DNA of 64,000 bases from positions 27,881 through 91,880 of the forward strand of contig JBBQJI010000029.1 in assembly GCA_038325765.1 (NCBI GenBank). The letters are read 5' to 3'. The translations under genes and the position numbers were made by a program. The notes beneath the pieces are model-generated. The model was not told the DNA's origin. It made no database searches and was given only the letters and a program-made list of their open reading frames with translations. Below, piece by piece: positions 8,430 to 16,623 of this stretch (positions within the stretch are counted from its first letter, which is position 1; the number at the start of each line of letters is the position of its first letter). This stretch comes from Xiheibacterium sp038325765 (GTDB taxonomy: Bacteria > Myxococcota_A > Polyangia > Nannocystales > Nannocystaceae).

Positions 8430-9575
8430 TCAGACCGCCTTCGCCAGGCGCGGGGCGGCGTCGGACGGCCACGGCCTGTACGGGTATGTGAACTTGTTCT
8501 CGACGGCGAAGCGCAGCAGCGGAAGCGCGTAGTCGGTGAACGGCGCAGGCGCATGGCCGAGCGCCGCGATCACCCGCCGGTTGGAGAAGACCGTGTCGTA
8601 GGTGAGGTACGGCAGGAACACCTTCATCAGCGACGCCGCTGCCGCCACGCCGTACTTGCGCGGCGTCGACATCAGCGCCTCCACGGCGAGGCCGAATGGC
8701 TTCTCGAGCCTGGGCGCGAAGAAGGTGCGGTGGGGATGGCCAGCCGCGCGCAGACCATCGACGATCTGGCCGTAGCTCAGCGAGTCCTCGCCCGATGACA
8801 AATGATAGATGCCGTGGGCCGGCGACGGCTCGAGGTGGATCCGGGCGATCGCCTCGCCCACGTAGTTGGCCGGCACGATGTCGACGCGCCAGTCACGGCG
8901 CAGCGGCAGCACGCGCATGGAGGCCAGCGCAGCGAAGGCGCGGACCATGTCGAACTGCGTGGTCTCGGGGAAGCGGCTGTCGCCGAGGACGATGCTGGGC
9001 CGGAAGATGGTGCTCGGCACCTCCGGCAGCAGCTCGTGGACCATGTGTTCGCAGAACTTCTTGGTGCGGGCATACGGATCGTAGTCGCTGCGATCCCACT
9101 GCACCGCGGTGTCTTCTTGGATGAGTTCGGCGTTGCGGTGGCCGGCGACGGCGACGGTCGACACGTCCGAGAACCGGACCAGGCCACCCCTGGCGTGGGC
9201 GCGCTGGGCGAGCTTGATGAGCTCGAGCGTGCCCCGCAGGTTGACGTTGAAGCACACCTTGTCCGACTTGCGATTGAGCGACGCCGCGCAGTGGATGACC
9301 GACCGCATGGTGTCGGCCAGGCGCTCGCGGGCGGCGGGCTCGATGCCGAGATCGTCCGACGTCAGATCACCGCGATAGATCTCGAACCGCGGCAGCGCGC
9401 GCGCGAACGCGTCGAAGTCGAGGTGTAGCTGCATCGACTTCCACAGCCGCTGCTTGGCCTCGTCGTCGGACTTGGCCCGCACGAGCACCGCGATCTGCGA
9501 GTCGGTGCGCGTGAGCAGCTCGCCCGCGACGTACGACCCGATGTAGCCCGTCGCGCCCGTCAGTAGGATCGTCAT
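8430..9575 (-). CDS. NAD(P)-dependent thioester-reductase-like SDR
   Basis: 381 residues. The N-terminus MTILLTGATGYIGSYVAGEL is the Rossmann TGxxGxxG dinucleotide motif of extended short-chain dehydrogenases; the active-site YxxxK reads YDPYARTKKF near residue 165. The layout (NAD-binding_4/male-sterility type, 'VNLRGTLELIKLAQ', 'RPSIVLGDSRFPETTQ') matches thioester reductase domains that release acyl chains from carrier proteins or CoA as aldehyde or alcohol. Free-standing, with no carrier-protein domain. Its ATG directly abuts the stop of the upstream fatty acyl-CoA reductase gene (no spacer), so both reductases are made together. Precise substrate unknown. Confidence 0.82.
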   Translation of the reverse strand: MTILLTGATGYIGSYVAGELLTRTDSQIAVLVRAKSDDEAKQRLWKSMQLHLDFDAFARALPRFEIYRGDLTSDDLGIEPAARERLADTMRSVIHCAASLNRKSDKVCFNVNLRGTLELIKLAQRAHARGGLVRFSDVSTVAVAGHRNAELIQEDTAVQWDRSDYDPYARTKKFCEHMVHELLPEVPSTIFRPSIVLGDSRFPETTQFDMVRAFAALASMRVLPLRRDWRVDIVPANYVGEAIARIHLEPSPAHGIYHLSSGEDSLSYGQIVDGLRAAGHPHRTFFAPRLEKPFGLAVEALMSTPRKYGVAAAASLMKVFLPYLTYDTVFSNRRVIAALGHAPAPFTDYALPLLRFAVENKFTYPYRPWPSDAAPRLAKAV

Positions 9576-11294
9576 TCAGCCGGCTTCCTCTCGCGCGGGT
9601 TGGGGCGCGTGCGACCGGCTCTCGCCGGACTCGGGCACCGGCGCGTCGAGCAGCCGAAACGGCGTCTGCGGCGCGTAGGTCTCCTTGGGCTTGTCCTCGT
9701 ACTCCGGGAAGCACCAGCGCCGCAGCCCGGGCATGTGCACGTCGAGCCAGTACGAGCGCCACTCGATGTCCTCGGGCGCGAAGCGGAACTCACGTTCGGC
9801 CACGGGGTGGCGATCGATCGCCCGGCACTGGAACACGCAGAAGTGCTGGTAGGTGAACGGCATGAACATCTCGAGGACGTCCTCGATCTGTCGCAGCTTG
9901 CGCACGCCGCTGTCGGTGGTCTTCGACAGATCGTCGGCCCACTCGCGCACCTCGCTGGGGATCTTCTCGGGCATCCCGTGCTTGAGGTAGCGGGTCACCT
10001 GCCCCATCAGCTTGCGGATGTTGGTGACGTTGAGGACGTGCTCGGGGTCGGCGGCCAGCGCATCCCAGCGCGACAGCACCAGGCGCTCGAGCGCGTCGCT
10101 GCCGTGCTTGCGCAGGTGCTGACGGTGGCCGAGCGCCGAGAGTTCGGTGAGCCGATCGACCGGCAGGAAGTTCCGGTCCGACGAGCCGCACTGGTAGACC
10201 TGACTGGCCTCGCCGCGGATGAGCGCGCACAGGACGATCGACAGGGCTCGGCACACGCTGTCGACGGGGATGACGTCGAGCGCGTTGCCGGCGGCCGCGG
10301 GCACGTGTCGGAACCATGTGCCCGCGAGGTAGACCAGCGGGCCCGAGGTGTTGAAGCCCTCGTTCCAGCCGGCGAACGGGAACTCCATCGCGCTCTCGAC
10401 GATCGCCGGGCGGAACGACGCGAACCGCACGCGATCGGAGCGGCACTCCAGCAGCAGCTCGGCCAGCGCCTTGGTGTACGTGTAAGTGTTGGGCCAACCC
10501 AGGGCCTTGGCGCGGTCTGTGCCGGCCTTGGCCATCATCTCGCGCAGCCGCTTGCGCTTGAGCCGACCGACCATGTCGGTGACCCGCTTGTAGTCGCCCT
10601 GGTGGCCGCGCTCGGCGAGGCGGCGCACCACATCCTCGCGCAGGTTGACCTCGGTGGCGGGATCGTCGTTCTCGGCCTGCACGCCGGCGATGATCTCCTG
10701 GAGCTTGGCGTACTCGTCGGCGGCGTGCAGCGGCGTGCCGTTGGGGCTGCGATCGGTGACGATGGTTTCGGTGACGAAGCCATCGCGATGTCCGGCCACG
10801 TAGCACGTGGACACGTGCAGCACGCTGGCATGATCGCTGGACTCGACGAAGTCGGCGACGTGCATCGCCCCCTCGACGTTCGACGACAGCGCCTCGCGGA
10901 TATCGGGGTTGAAGTCGACCAGGCCGGCGCAGTGCAGCACGACGTCGACGTCGCGGCGCAGCCGGGCCTCTGTCTCGGGATCCATGCCCAGGTGCGGCTG
11001 CGAGACGTCGCCGGCGACGACCTCGATGCGCTGCGAGATGAACTCGCTCATGCGGCCCTCGTGCGCCTCGTGCAGCGGCTTGAACACCGGGCTCTCGTTG
11101 AGGATCTTCTCGAAGCGCTCCTTGACGCCGCGGCCCTTGCCGCGCAGCAGCACGTAGATCCGACCGATCTGCGGGATGTCGTTCAGCACCATCGCGAGCC
11201 ACACCTTGCCGACGAACCCCGAGGCGCCGGTCAGCAAGATGTGCTTGCCCGCAAGCGTCTCGCGAATCGACAAGGTGACGGGCGCGTCGCTCAT
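9576..11294 (-). CDS. Fatty acyl-CoA reductase (FAR family)
   Basis: 572 residues. After a short leader, residues 18-40 read KHILLTGASGFVGKVWLAMV, the NAD(P)H-binding motif of alcohol-forming acyl-CoA reductases. The insertion typical of the FAR clade is present, with 'NTYTYTKALAELLL' (YxxxK, near residue 270) and 'RFASFRPAIVESAMEFPFAGWNEG', which is characteristic of FAR proteins. A C-terminal 'sterile' like domain of about 130 residues follows. Expected reaction: NADPH-dependent reduction of long-chain acyl-CoA to fatty aldehyde or alcohol. The ATG overlaps the stop of the preceding HAD-like gene (ATGA), so translation is coupled. The upstream in-frame extension to 11579 lies inside that HAD-like gene and was discarded. 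Confidence 0.88.
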   Translation of the reverse strand: MSDAPVTLSIRETLAGKHILLTGASGFVGKVWLAMVLNDIPQIGRIYVLLRGKGRGVKERFEKILNESPVFKPLHEAHEGRMSEFISQRIEVVAGDVSQPHLGMDPETEARLRRDVDVVLHCAGLVDFNPDIREALSSNVEGAMHVADFVESSDHASVLHVSTCYVAGHRDGFVTETIVTDRSPNGTPLHAADEYAKLQEIIAGVQAENDDPATEVNLREDVVRRLAERGHQGDYKRVTDMVGRLKRKRLREMMAKAGTDRAKALGWPNTYTYTKALAELLLECRSDRVRFASFRPAIVESAMEFPFAGWNEGFNTSGPLVYLAGTWFRHVPAAAGNALDVIPVDSVCRALSIVLCALIRGEASQVYQCGSSDRNFLPVDRLTELSALGHRQHLRKHGSDALERLVLSRWDALAADPEHVLNVTNIRKLMGQVTRYLKHGMPEKIPSEVREWADDLSKTTDSGVRKLRQIEDVLEMFMPFTYQHFCVFQCRAIDRHPVAEREFRFAPEDIEWRSYWLDVHMPGLRRWCFPEYEDKPKETYAPQTPFRLLDAPVPESGESRSHAPQPAREEAG

Positions 11295-11968
11295 GCCTTG
11301 TAGTCCATCAGCGGCCAGTCTGCCTCGCGCGCGGCCTTGCGCAGCGTGAAGTCGGGGTTGACCGCACAGGGGTGGCCGACCTGCGACAGCAGCAACAAGT
11401 CGGGTCCGTGGCCGGCGTACGCGAACGAGCGCGACAGATCGATGTCGTGCACGGCGGCATACTGGCTGAGCCACTTGCCGCCCTCGTAGCCGCCGATGAC
11501 GGGATCGAGCAGCTTGCCGGTGGCCTTGCCCGCCCGGTACTCGAGCCGATTGCACACCAGATCGTCGACGTAGCGCCACTTCTCGCGCACCCGCTCCATG
11601 ATCTCGGAGATGCCCTCGGACAGCACGACGATGCGGTGGCCGTCGGCCTTGGCCCGGCGCAGCAACTCGATGCCGCTGTCGAGGATCTTCTCCGAGAGGA
11701 CGTCGTCGACGTACTCCTCGGCGAGGACGACGATGCGATCTTCGGTCATGTCGCGGTAGCAGAGGTGCGCGACGCGGTTGCCCAGCGTCCGGTCATTCTG
11801 CCCGAGCAGCCCGAACAACGGCGCCGATGCGAGCGCCTGGCCGAAGCGGAGCGCTCGCTCGCGCATGCCGGCGCGCTGGCCGGCCATGAACATCGCGGCT
11901 TGCATGACGCCACTGGAGACCAGGACGCCCTCTGCGCGGAAGAAGGCTGCGGTGGGCTTTGCACTCAT
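11291..11968 (-). CDS. HAD-IB fold protein with degenerate catalytic motifs
   Basis: 225 residues, the first gene of the lipid-reductase operon. The fold follows HAD-IB phosphatases (SerB/CicA type): hydrophobic strand then loop I, an all-helical cap, motif II VVLSEGISEI, motif III Lys in 'YEGGKW', and the C-terminal 'QVGHPCAVNPD'. However loop I reads FFRAEGVLV where active enzymes have DxDGT: the nucleophile is Arg11 and the acid/base is Glu13. Motif IV reads YAGHGPDL with the first Asp lost. It is therefore unlikely to be a phosphatase and may serve as a structural partner of the adjacent reductase. A TACACT hexamer lies 14 nt before the ATG, placing the operon promoter here. Confidence 0.8.
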   Translation of the reverse strand: MSAKPTAAFFRAEGVLVSSGVMQAAMFMAGQRAGMRERALRFGQALASAPLFGLLGQNDRTLGNRVAHLCYRDMTEDRIVVLAEEYVDDVLSEKILDSGIELLRRAKADGHRIVVLSEGISEIMERVREKWRYVDDLVCNRLEYRAGKATGKLLDPVIGGYEGGKWLSQYAAVHDIDLSRSFAYAGHGPDLLLLSQVGHPCAVNPDFTLRKAAREADWPLMDYKA

Positions 11969-12176
11969 CGTGGCGGCGGGCGAGTGTACAAGCGACGGCC
12001 GCACGGACAACCCCGCACATGCGGCGCGAGCGAGCCCGCAGGCGGTTGGCGAATGCGTCGGCTCACGCGATCGGCCCATCATGCCGCGAACGCGGCTGCA
12101 CACCCGCGAACGTGACGACGCGAACGGCGACGTCGTGCAGGCGCGTACGCCGAGCGCAGCCCGCGCTCGGACCGCA

Positions 12177-13355
12177 TCACTTCATGGGTTTGCGATCGAT
12201 GCGGCTCGTCTCGGTGACCTGACCGTCGGCGAACGTGAGCCGCATCGAGACGAACGGCAGCGCCCCATCGACTGCGATGTACGGCAGCGTGTCGCTCGGG
12301 ATCGCCATCGGATCGAGCGGATCGCACGCGGGCATCGGGTAGTCGCGATCGGGCTCCGACGTGCCCAGGCCGTACTCCACGCGGGCTAGCGCGCAGCGGT
12401 AGACCATGAGCGTGGTGAAGTAGAAATAGCCAGCGTTGCTGTCGTCGCCGAAGGCGCCCCAGATCGCCGGCATCTTCACGAGCACGCCCTTGCCGAACGC
12501 CACGAGCTCCGCGCGCGGATCGAGGACGTAGTCGAACGGCCCCTGCATCGCGCCGCCGACGTCCTGGTAGCGCGCGGAGATCTGCACGGGCGTCCGCGTG
12601 AGCGGCGTGGAGAAGTAGTTGTCGAGGAGGCGCCACTCGCCGCCTTCGACCCGGTACTCGATCGACTTGGTGATCTCGGCGGCGGCGAAGTGGACCATCC
12701 AGCCGGCGCTGCTCGGCGTGGCGGTCATCTTCAGCGGGCCAGTGGGACCGAGCGCGGCGACGCCGTCGAGCTTGGCCAGCCGCGCCTGGGCGTCCCGCAC
12801 CCACTGCTCGGCGAAGGCATAGTCGGCGAAGTGGCGTACGAACTCGGGGCCCGACGCGCGCATCAGGAACGACTCGAGGTACAGCTTCTCGCGCGACTTC
12901 GCGGCCAGCGACTGCAGGCCCAACGTGCGCTCGGCGTGATCGAGCGATAGCTCGAAGTACAGCGGCGCGAAGTCGGGGTGGGCAGAGACCAGGCGCTCGA
13001 GCGCGGCCGTGCGCTCGGGCCTCGCGAGGATCCGGGCCTGGGCGAACGACGTGACCATGCCGGGGTTTTCGTGGGCGAGCTGCGCGTAGGTGCGGCGCGC
13101 CGACTCGATGCCGTCCTCGAGCTCGAGGATGCGCTGATAGGCGATGTGCGAGTCGACAAAGCCCGGCACCCGGGAGAGGCAGGTGGCGTAGGCGTGCCGG
13201 GCGGTCGGGTAGTCGCCGCGGCGCTCCGCCTCGCGGGCGATCTGGCAGTCGTCGCCGACCTCGAGTGCCGCGCCGTCGGTGCGCCGGCCACATGCTGCGG
13301 CCGCGGTCACCAGCGACCAGGCGAGCAGGGTGCGGCGGCGGAGCTCGGAAGACAT
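12177..13355 (-). CDS. Exported TPR-like lipoprotein, unknown function
   Basis: 392 residues. The N-terminus MSSELRRRTLLAWSLVTAAA followed by CGRR combines a twin-arginine-like RRRTLL motif with a lipobox-like AAAAC, so Tat export of a lipoprotein is plausible. Residues about 35-190 are helical with TPR-like spacing ('AEAERRGDYPTARHAYATCL', 'FVDSHIAYQRILELEDG', 'RPERTAALERLVSAHPDFAP'). The C-terminal 180 residues look beta-rich ('EYRVEGGEWRLLDNY', 'RLTFADGQVTETSRID'). No known family is recognised. The gene lies 208 bp upstream of the HAD/FAR operon on the same strand; the gap holds nothing else I can name apart from the operon's own -10-like element. Confidence 0.72.
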   Translation of the reverse strand: MSSELRRRTLLAWSLVTAAAACGRRTDGAALEVGDDCQIAREAERRGDYPTARHAYATCLSRVPGFVDSHIAYQRILELEDGIESARRTYAQLAHENPGMVTSFAQARILARPERTAALERLVSAHPDFAPLYFELSLDHAERTLGLQSLAAKSREKLYLESFLMRASGPEFVRHFADYAFAEQWVRDAQARLAKLDGVAALGPTGPLKMTATPSSAGWMVHFAAAEITKSIEYRVEGGEWRLLDNYFSTPLTRTPVQISARYQDVGGAMQGPFDYVLDPRAELVAFGKGVLVKMPAIWGAFGDDSNAGYFYFTTLMVYRCALARVEYGLGTSEPDRDYPMPACDPLDPMAIPSDTLPYIAVDGALPFVSMRLTFADGQVTETSRIDRKPMK

Positions 13356-13439
13356 GCGGTGGGGCACTGACGCCTCCGGGCGACGATCGATTCTCATGCG
13401 GATGCCGCGCTGGGGCAAGGCTTCCCTGCGGCGGTCATC

Positions 13440-13865
13440 GGTCGCCGAGCAGCGGCTGGCGAACTCGTCCATCGCGCGCCAGTCCGCGCGCACGGGATCG
13501 CTGGCCATGGCCTGCTGCACGAACGCGTCGATGGCGGCGCGATCGATGACCGCGGGTGAGATGAAGTCCGACGCCGCGGCTGCGGCGGTGTTGGGCGCAG
13601 CGTCGGGCGGGCGACTCGCCGCTGGCCCCACGCCTGTGCGACCGGGCTTGTCCGGATCCCGCGGGTCGCCGTAGAGGACGAGCGCCGAGATCGCGCTGGG
13701 ATCGCCCTGCGCGTGCAGCTGGGCGACGAGTGATCCGAGCGACCAGCCGAGCACCGCAGGCGGCAGGAAGCTGGGGTGCTGGTTGCGGACGTGATCGATC
13801 GCGGCGCTCAGATCCGCAGCGGCGCGCCGGGGTGTGTTCCAGCCGGTGCCGTCGCGCGCCGTCGC
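13440..13865 (-). pseudogene. Remnant of an alpha/beta hydrolase
   Basis: A stretch of about 140 codons on the minus strand translates to the core of an alpha/beta hydrolase: 'RRAAADLSAAIDHVR', the nucleophile elbow LGWSLGS, 'ALVLYGDPRDPDKPG' and a cap-like 'FISPAVIDRAAIDAFVQQ'. The N-terminal third, including the oxyanion strand, is missing because the pyrophosphatase gene begins on the other strand at 13996. The C-terminal part with catalytic Asp and His ends abruptly into unrelated sequence before the next gene. No plausible start is seen. I read it as a decayed gene fragment, though a short diverged functional protein cannot be excluded. Confidence 0.5.
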
Positions 13866-13995
13866 CCCGCATGCAGGACCGACGCGCCGCGTGTCGAGTC
13901 GCGCCGCGCGCGGCCGCACGAAATGGCCGGCGTCCGCTGGAATATCCGTCTCCGCTGGAATTTCCGCCGCGGCTGCTAGGCTGCGGCGGCAAACC

Positions 13996-14547
13996 ATGGC
14001 CCACCCCTGGCACGATCTCCCGAACAATCCGGACACCGCCCACCACTGGGTCAGCGTCGTCATCGAAATCCCGCGCGGCTCGAAGGTGAAGTACGAGCTC
14101 GACAAGCCGACAGGGATGCTCCGGGTCGATCGCATCCTCTATAGCTCGGTGCACTACCCGGCGAACTACGGCTTCTTGCCGCGCTCGTACTGCGACGACG
14201 GCGATCCGCTCGACATCCTGGTCCTCGGCGCCGAGCCGGTCGTGCCGCTGGCGATGATGATGGCACGGCCGATCGGCGTGATGCACATGGAAGACGACGG
14301 CCAGAGCGACGACAAGATCATCGGGGTCCACATCCACGATCCCGCGTTCGCCGAGATCACCGACGTCTCCCAGCTGGCCAAGCACACGTTCACCGAGATC
14401 AAGCGCTTCTTCGAGGACTACAAGGTCCTCGAGAACAAGAAGGTCACCGTCGACGAGTTCTCCGGGCACGAGCGCGCCCTCGAGGTCGTACGCGAGGCGT
14501 TCAAGTTCTACCGCACCGAAGAGAACCGCCTTCGCGGCTGGGGCTGA
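13996..14547 (+). CDS. ppa: Inorganic pyrophosphatase, family I
   Basis: 183 residues, the normal size for a family I soluble pyrophosphatase, which hydrolyses PPi to two phosphates in the cytoplasm and drives biosynthetic reactions forward. The signature DDGDPLDILVL (about residues 67-77) supplies the metal-binding aspartates; 'EIPRGSKVKYELDK' and 'YPANYGFLP' are the usual active-site Lys/Glu/Tyr segments, and 'FFEDYKVLENKKV' near the C-terminus is conserved. Longer in-frame extension upstream is Arg-rich and antisense to the hydrolase remnant, so the ATG at 13996 was chosen; a TAGGCT hexamer lies 13 nt upstream. Confidence 0.95.
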   Translation: MAHPWHDLPNNPDTAHHWVSVVIEIPRGSKVKYELDKPTGMLRVDRILYSSVHYPANYGFLPRSYCDDGDPLDILVLGAEPVVPLAMMMARPIGVMHMEDDGQSDDKIIGVHIHDPAFAEITDVSQLAKHTFTEIKRFFEDYKVLENKKVTVDEFSGHERALEVVREAFKFYRTEENRLRGWG

Positions 14548-14625
14548 AGTGATCACGCGCGGCCGCCCAGCCCCACCTCGCTGGGCGAGTGAGCCGCGAC
14601 ACGGCCCGGCGTCGCGACGGCGTGG

Positions 14626-14645
14626 GGATCACACGAGTGTGATCC
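14626..14645. promoter_or_regulatory. 20-bp palindrome, candidate operator of the agmatinase-like gene
   Basis: GGATCACACGAGTGTGATCC is a perfect inverted repeat: 8-bp arms around CGAG. It ends 2 bp before a TATGCT hexamer (14648-14653) that resembles a -10 element and 3 bp before the ATG at 14649. If the real start is the TTG at 14661, 7 nt after the hexamer, the palindrome would sit across the -35/spacer, a typical repressor position. As RNA it would form a hairpin at the ribosome entry site. No dedicated regulator gene is next to it. Confidence 0.5.
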
Positions 14646-14648
14646 GCT

Positions 14649-15737
14649 ATGCTGACGCGGTTGCCACGCCGCGCCGACATCTCCGAGTTCGACAGCACTG
14701 GCGCCGGTGATCCCGACGGCAGCGTGTTCGGCCTGCCGTTCGCCGCCGACGAGAGCAGCGTCGTGCTGTTGCCGGTGCCGTGGGAGGCCACGACCAGCTA
14801 TGGCCGTGGCACCGCCCACGGGCCGGCGGCGATCCGCGCCGCGAGCCCGCAGCTCGATCTGTTCGACGTCGAGTTGGTCGAGCTCGGCCTGGGCCAGCCG
14901 TGGCAGTTCGGCATCCACATGCTCGACGAGTCGTCGAGGGTGCGGGCGTGGAACGAGCACGCGTGCGCGCGGGCGCTGCCGGTGGTGGCCGCCGGCGGCG
15001 TGCTGGGTGACGACTCCGCGCTGCTGAGCGCGTTGACCGACGTCAACAACCTCTCGCGCGAGCTCGACCGCTGGGTCGAGCAGGAGGTCGCCGCGGGTCT
15101 CGACGAGGGCCGCATCATCGGCGTGGTCGGTGGCGACCACAGCGTGTCGCTGGGCGCGATCGCGGCCCATGCCGCCCGATTCCCCGGCCTCGGCATCCTG
15201 CACATCGACGCGCATGCCGATCTCCGCGCCGCATACGAGGGCTTCGAGCGCAGCCACGCCAGCATCTTGCGCAACGTGCTGACCCGCACCGGCGGCATCG
15301 AGCGGGTCGTCCAGGTCGGCGTCCGCGACGTGAGCCTCGAGGAGTACGAGTTCAGCCGCACCGATCCGCGGCTCGTCACGCACTACGAGGCGGCGATCCG
15401 GCGCAGACTCGGCGAGGGCGGCACCTGGGCGCAGCAGTGCGCGATGATGGTCGACGCGCTGCCGCAGCAGGTCTACGTGACGTTCGACATCGATGGGTTG
15501 GATCCCATGCTGTGTCCGAGCACCGGTACGCCCGTGCCTGGGGGATTGTCGTTCGCCGAGGCGAGCTCACTGCTGTGCGCGCTGGTGCGAGCGGGCAAGA
15601 CCGTGGTGGGGTTCGATCTGGTGGAGGTGGCGCCGTCGGGGCGGGTTGGTGACGAGTGGGATGGGAACGTGGGGGCGCGGGTGCTGTACAAGCTGTGCGG
15701 GGTGGCGCTGGCGAGCCAAGGAGCGCGGGATGGGTGA
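14649..15737 (+). CDS. Agmatinase/arginase-family ureohydrolase
   Basis: 362 residues of the ureohydrolase family, Mn-dependent enzymes that cleave guanidino compounds to urea and an amine. Metal ligands are all visible: GGDHS, then HIDAHADLR, SHAS and DIDGLDP, in the right order and spacing. The substrate loop is not diagnostic, so agmatinase (putrescine route), guanidinobutyrase or formiminoglutamase remain possible; overall similarity looks agmatinase-like. Start choice is open: ATG 14649, or TTG 14661 which lies 7 nt after a TATGCT element and just downstream of a perfect palindrome. The broken LamG gene overlaps its last 8 bp. Confidence 0.88.
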   Translation: MLTRLPRRADISEFDSTGAGDPDGSVFGLPFAADESSVVLLPVPWEATTSYGRGTAHGPAAIRAASPQLDLFDVELVELGLGQPWQFGIHMLDESSRVRAWNEHACARALPVVAAGGVLGDDSALLSALTDVNNLSRELDRWVEQEVAAGLDEGRIIGVVGGDHSVSLGAIAAHAARFPGLGILHIDAHADLRAAYEGFERSHASILRNVLTRTGGIERVVQVGVRDVSLEEYEFSRTDPRLVTHYEAAIRRRLGEGGTWAQQCAMMVDALPQQVYVTFDIDGLDPMLCPSTGTPVPGGLSFAEASSLLCALVRAGKTVVGFDLVEVAPSGRVGDEWDGNVGARVLYKLCGVALASQGARDG

Positions 15738-16376
15738 GGTGCCGTCGCTGCTCGTGATCCTCGCCGGGGCCGGCTCGAGCACGTGGGCGGGCACGTCGAC
15801 GACGATCGCGGCCAGCGATGCGAGCGAGTCCTCCGCACTGTCCGACTCGAGCGACGGCGACACGAGCACGGGCGCGGACAGCACCTCGACCGGCGATGGT
15901 CCGGATCCCGTCGCGCTCGTCGCCTGGTACCCGTTCGACGACGATGTCCGTCTCGGCGTCGTCGTCGACGCGATGGGCCTTCATCCCGGTGCCTGCGCGC
16001 CGGCCGAGTGTCCCGAGCCGATCGTCGGGCGCATCGGCGGGGCGGCGCGGTTCGACGGCGTCGACGATCTCGTGCGCGTGGCCCACGACGACGGCCTCGA
16101 GCTCGGCGGCACGTGGACGGCGGCGGGGCGTGGATGCTGCCGAGCATCGGGGTCAGCGACGACTTCCAGAACCTCCTGGGCAAGCCGGTGACGCTGGACG
16201 GCGTCACGGACACGATGGAGCTGGCGATCGCGCAGGGAACCTCGGCGGCCGTCGGCACCGCGGCGATCGACGATTGGAGCTCGGTGTGGGCGCCCTTCGA
16301 GCCCACGCCCGACCAGTGGACGCACATCGCGGGCACCTTCGACGGTACGATCGCGGGGCTCGCCTCACCTCCGTAG
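15730..16376 (+). pseudogene. LamG/concanavalin-like lipoprotein gene broken by a frameshift
   Basis: From ATG 15730 one frame gives a signal-like N-terminus (MGEVPSLLVILAGAGSS, with Ala where a lipobox Cys would be expected), a Ser/Thr/Asp linker, and the start of a LamG domain: 'LVAWYPFDDD', 'IGGAARFDGVDDLVRV'. Near 16125-16135 the reading continues in the next frame: 'GAWMLPSIGVSDDFQNLLGK', 'APFEPTPDQWTHIAGTFDGT', again classical LamG. The second frame stops at 16376. The domain is therefore split by one indel and lacks its C-terminal strands. A sequencing error is possible, but loss of the lipobox Cys and of the C-terminus suggests real decay. Confidence 0.6.
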
Positions 16377-16379
16377 CGG

Positions 16380-16540
16380 CTGGCGCGGGCTTCGGCGCGC
16401 TGGCGATCATGATCGGGGGTCGGCTCATGGGTGGCGAGCTATCCTTCGTCAGCGTGGGCAGCGGTCACGGGGCGTGCTTCGTGTTCGTGCTGCCGCCGGC
16501 ACGGGCGGCAGCAGCGTCGGCGCTGGTCAGCGGCGCGTGA
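16380..16540 (+). pseudogene. Possible C-terminal scrap of a sensor histidine kinase
   Basis: In a third frame directly after the LamG remnant, the translation reads 'GFGALAIMIGGRLMGGELSF' then 'GACFVFVLPPAR' before a stop. This resembles the G2 box and final strand of HATPase_c domains (GLGLAI...MGGxLxFxSxxGxGAxFxFxLP). About 50 residues remain; H box, N box and sensor are absent. It could instead be a diverged end of the LamG gene. Position 16541-16623 up to the ABC-F start holds nothing further. Confidence 0.35.
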
Positions 16541-16623
16541 CGAGATCGCGGCGCTGCTCCACGCTGAGACCGTCCACCGCCCCCTCGCCAGCCCGCCGCC
16601 CACCGTGCGACCCTCCGCCGGCC

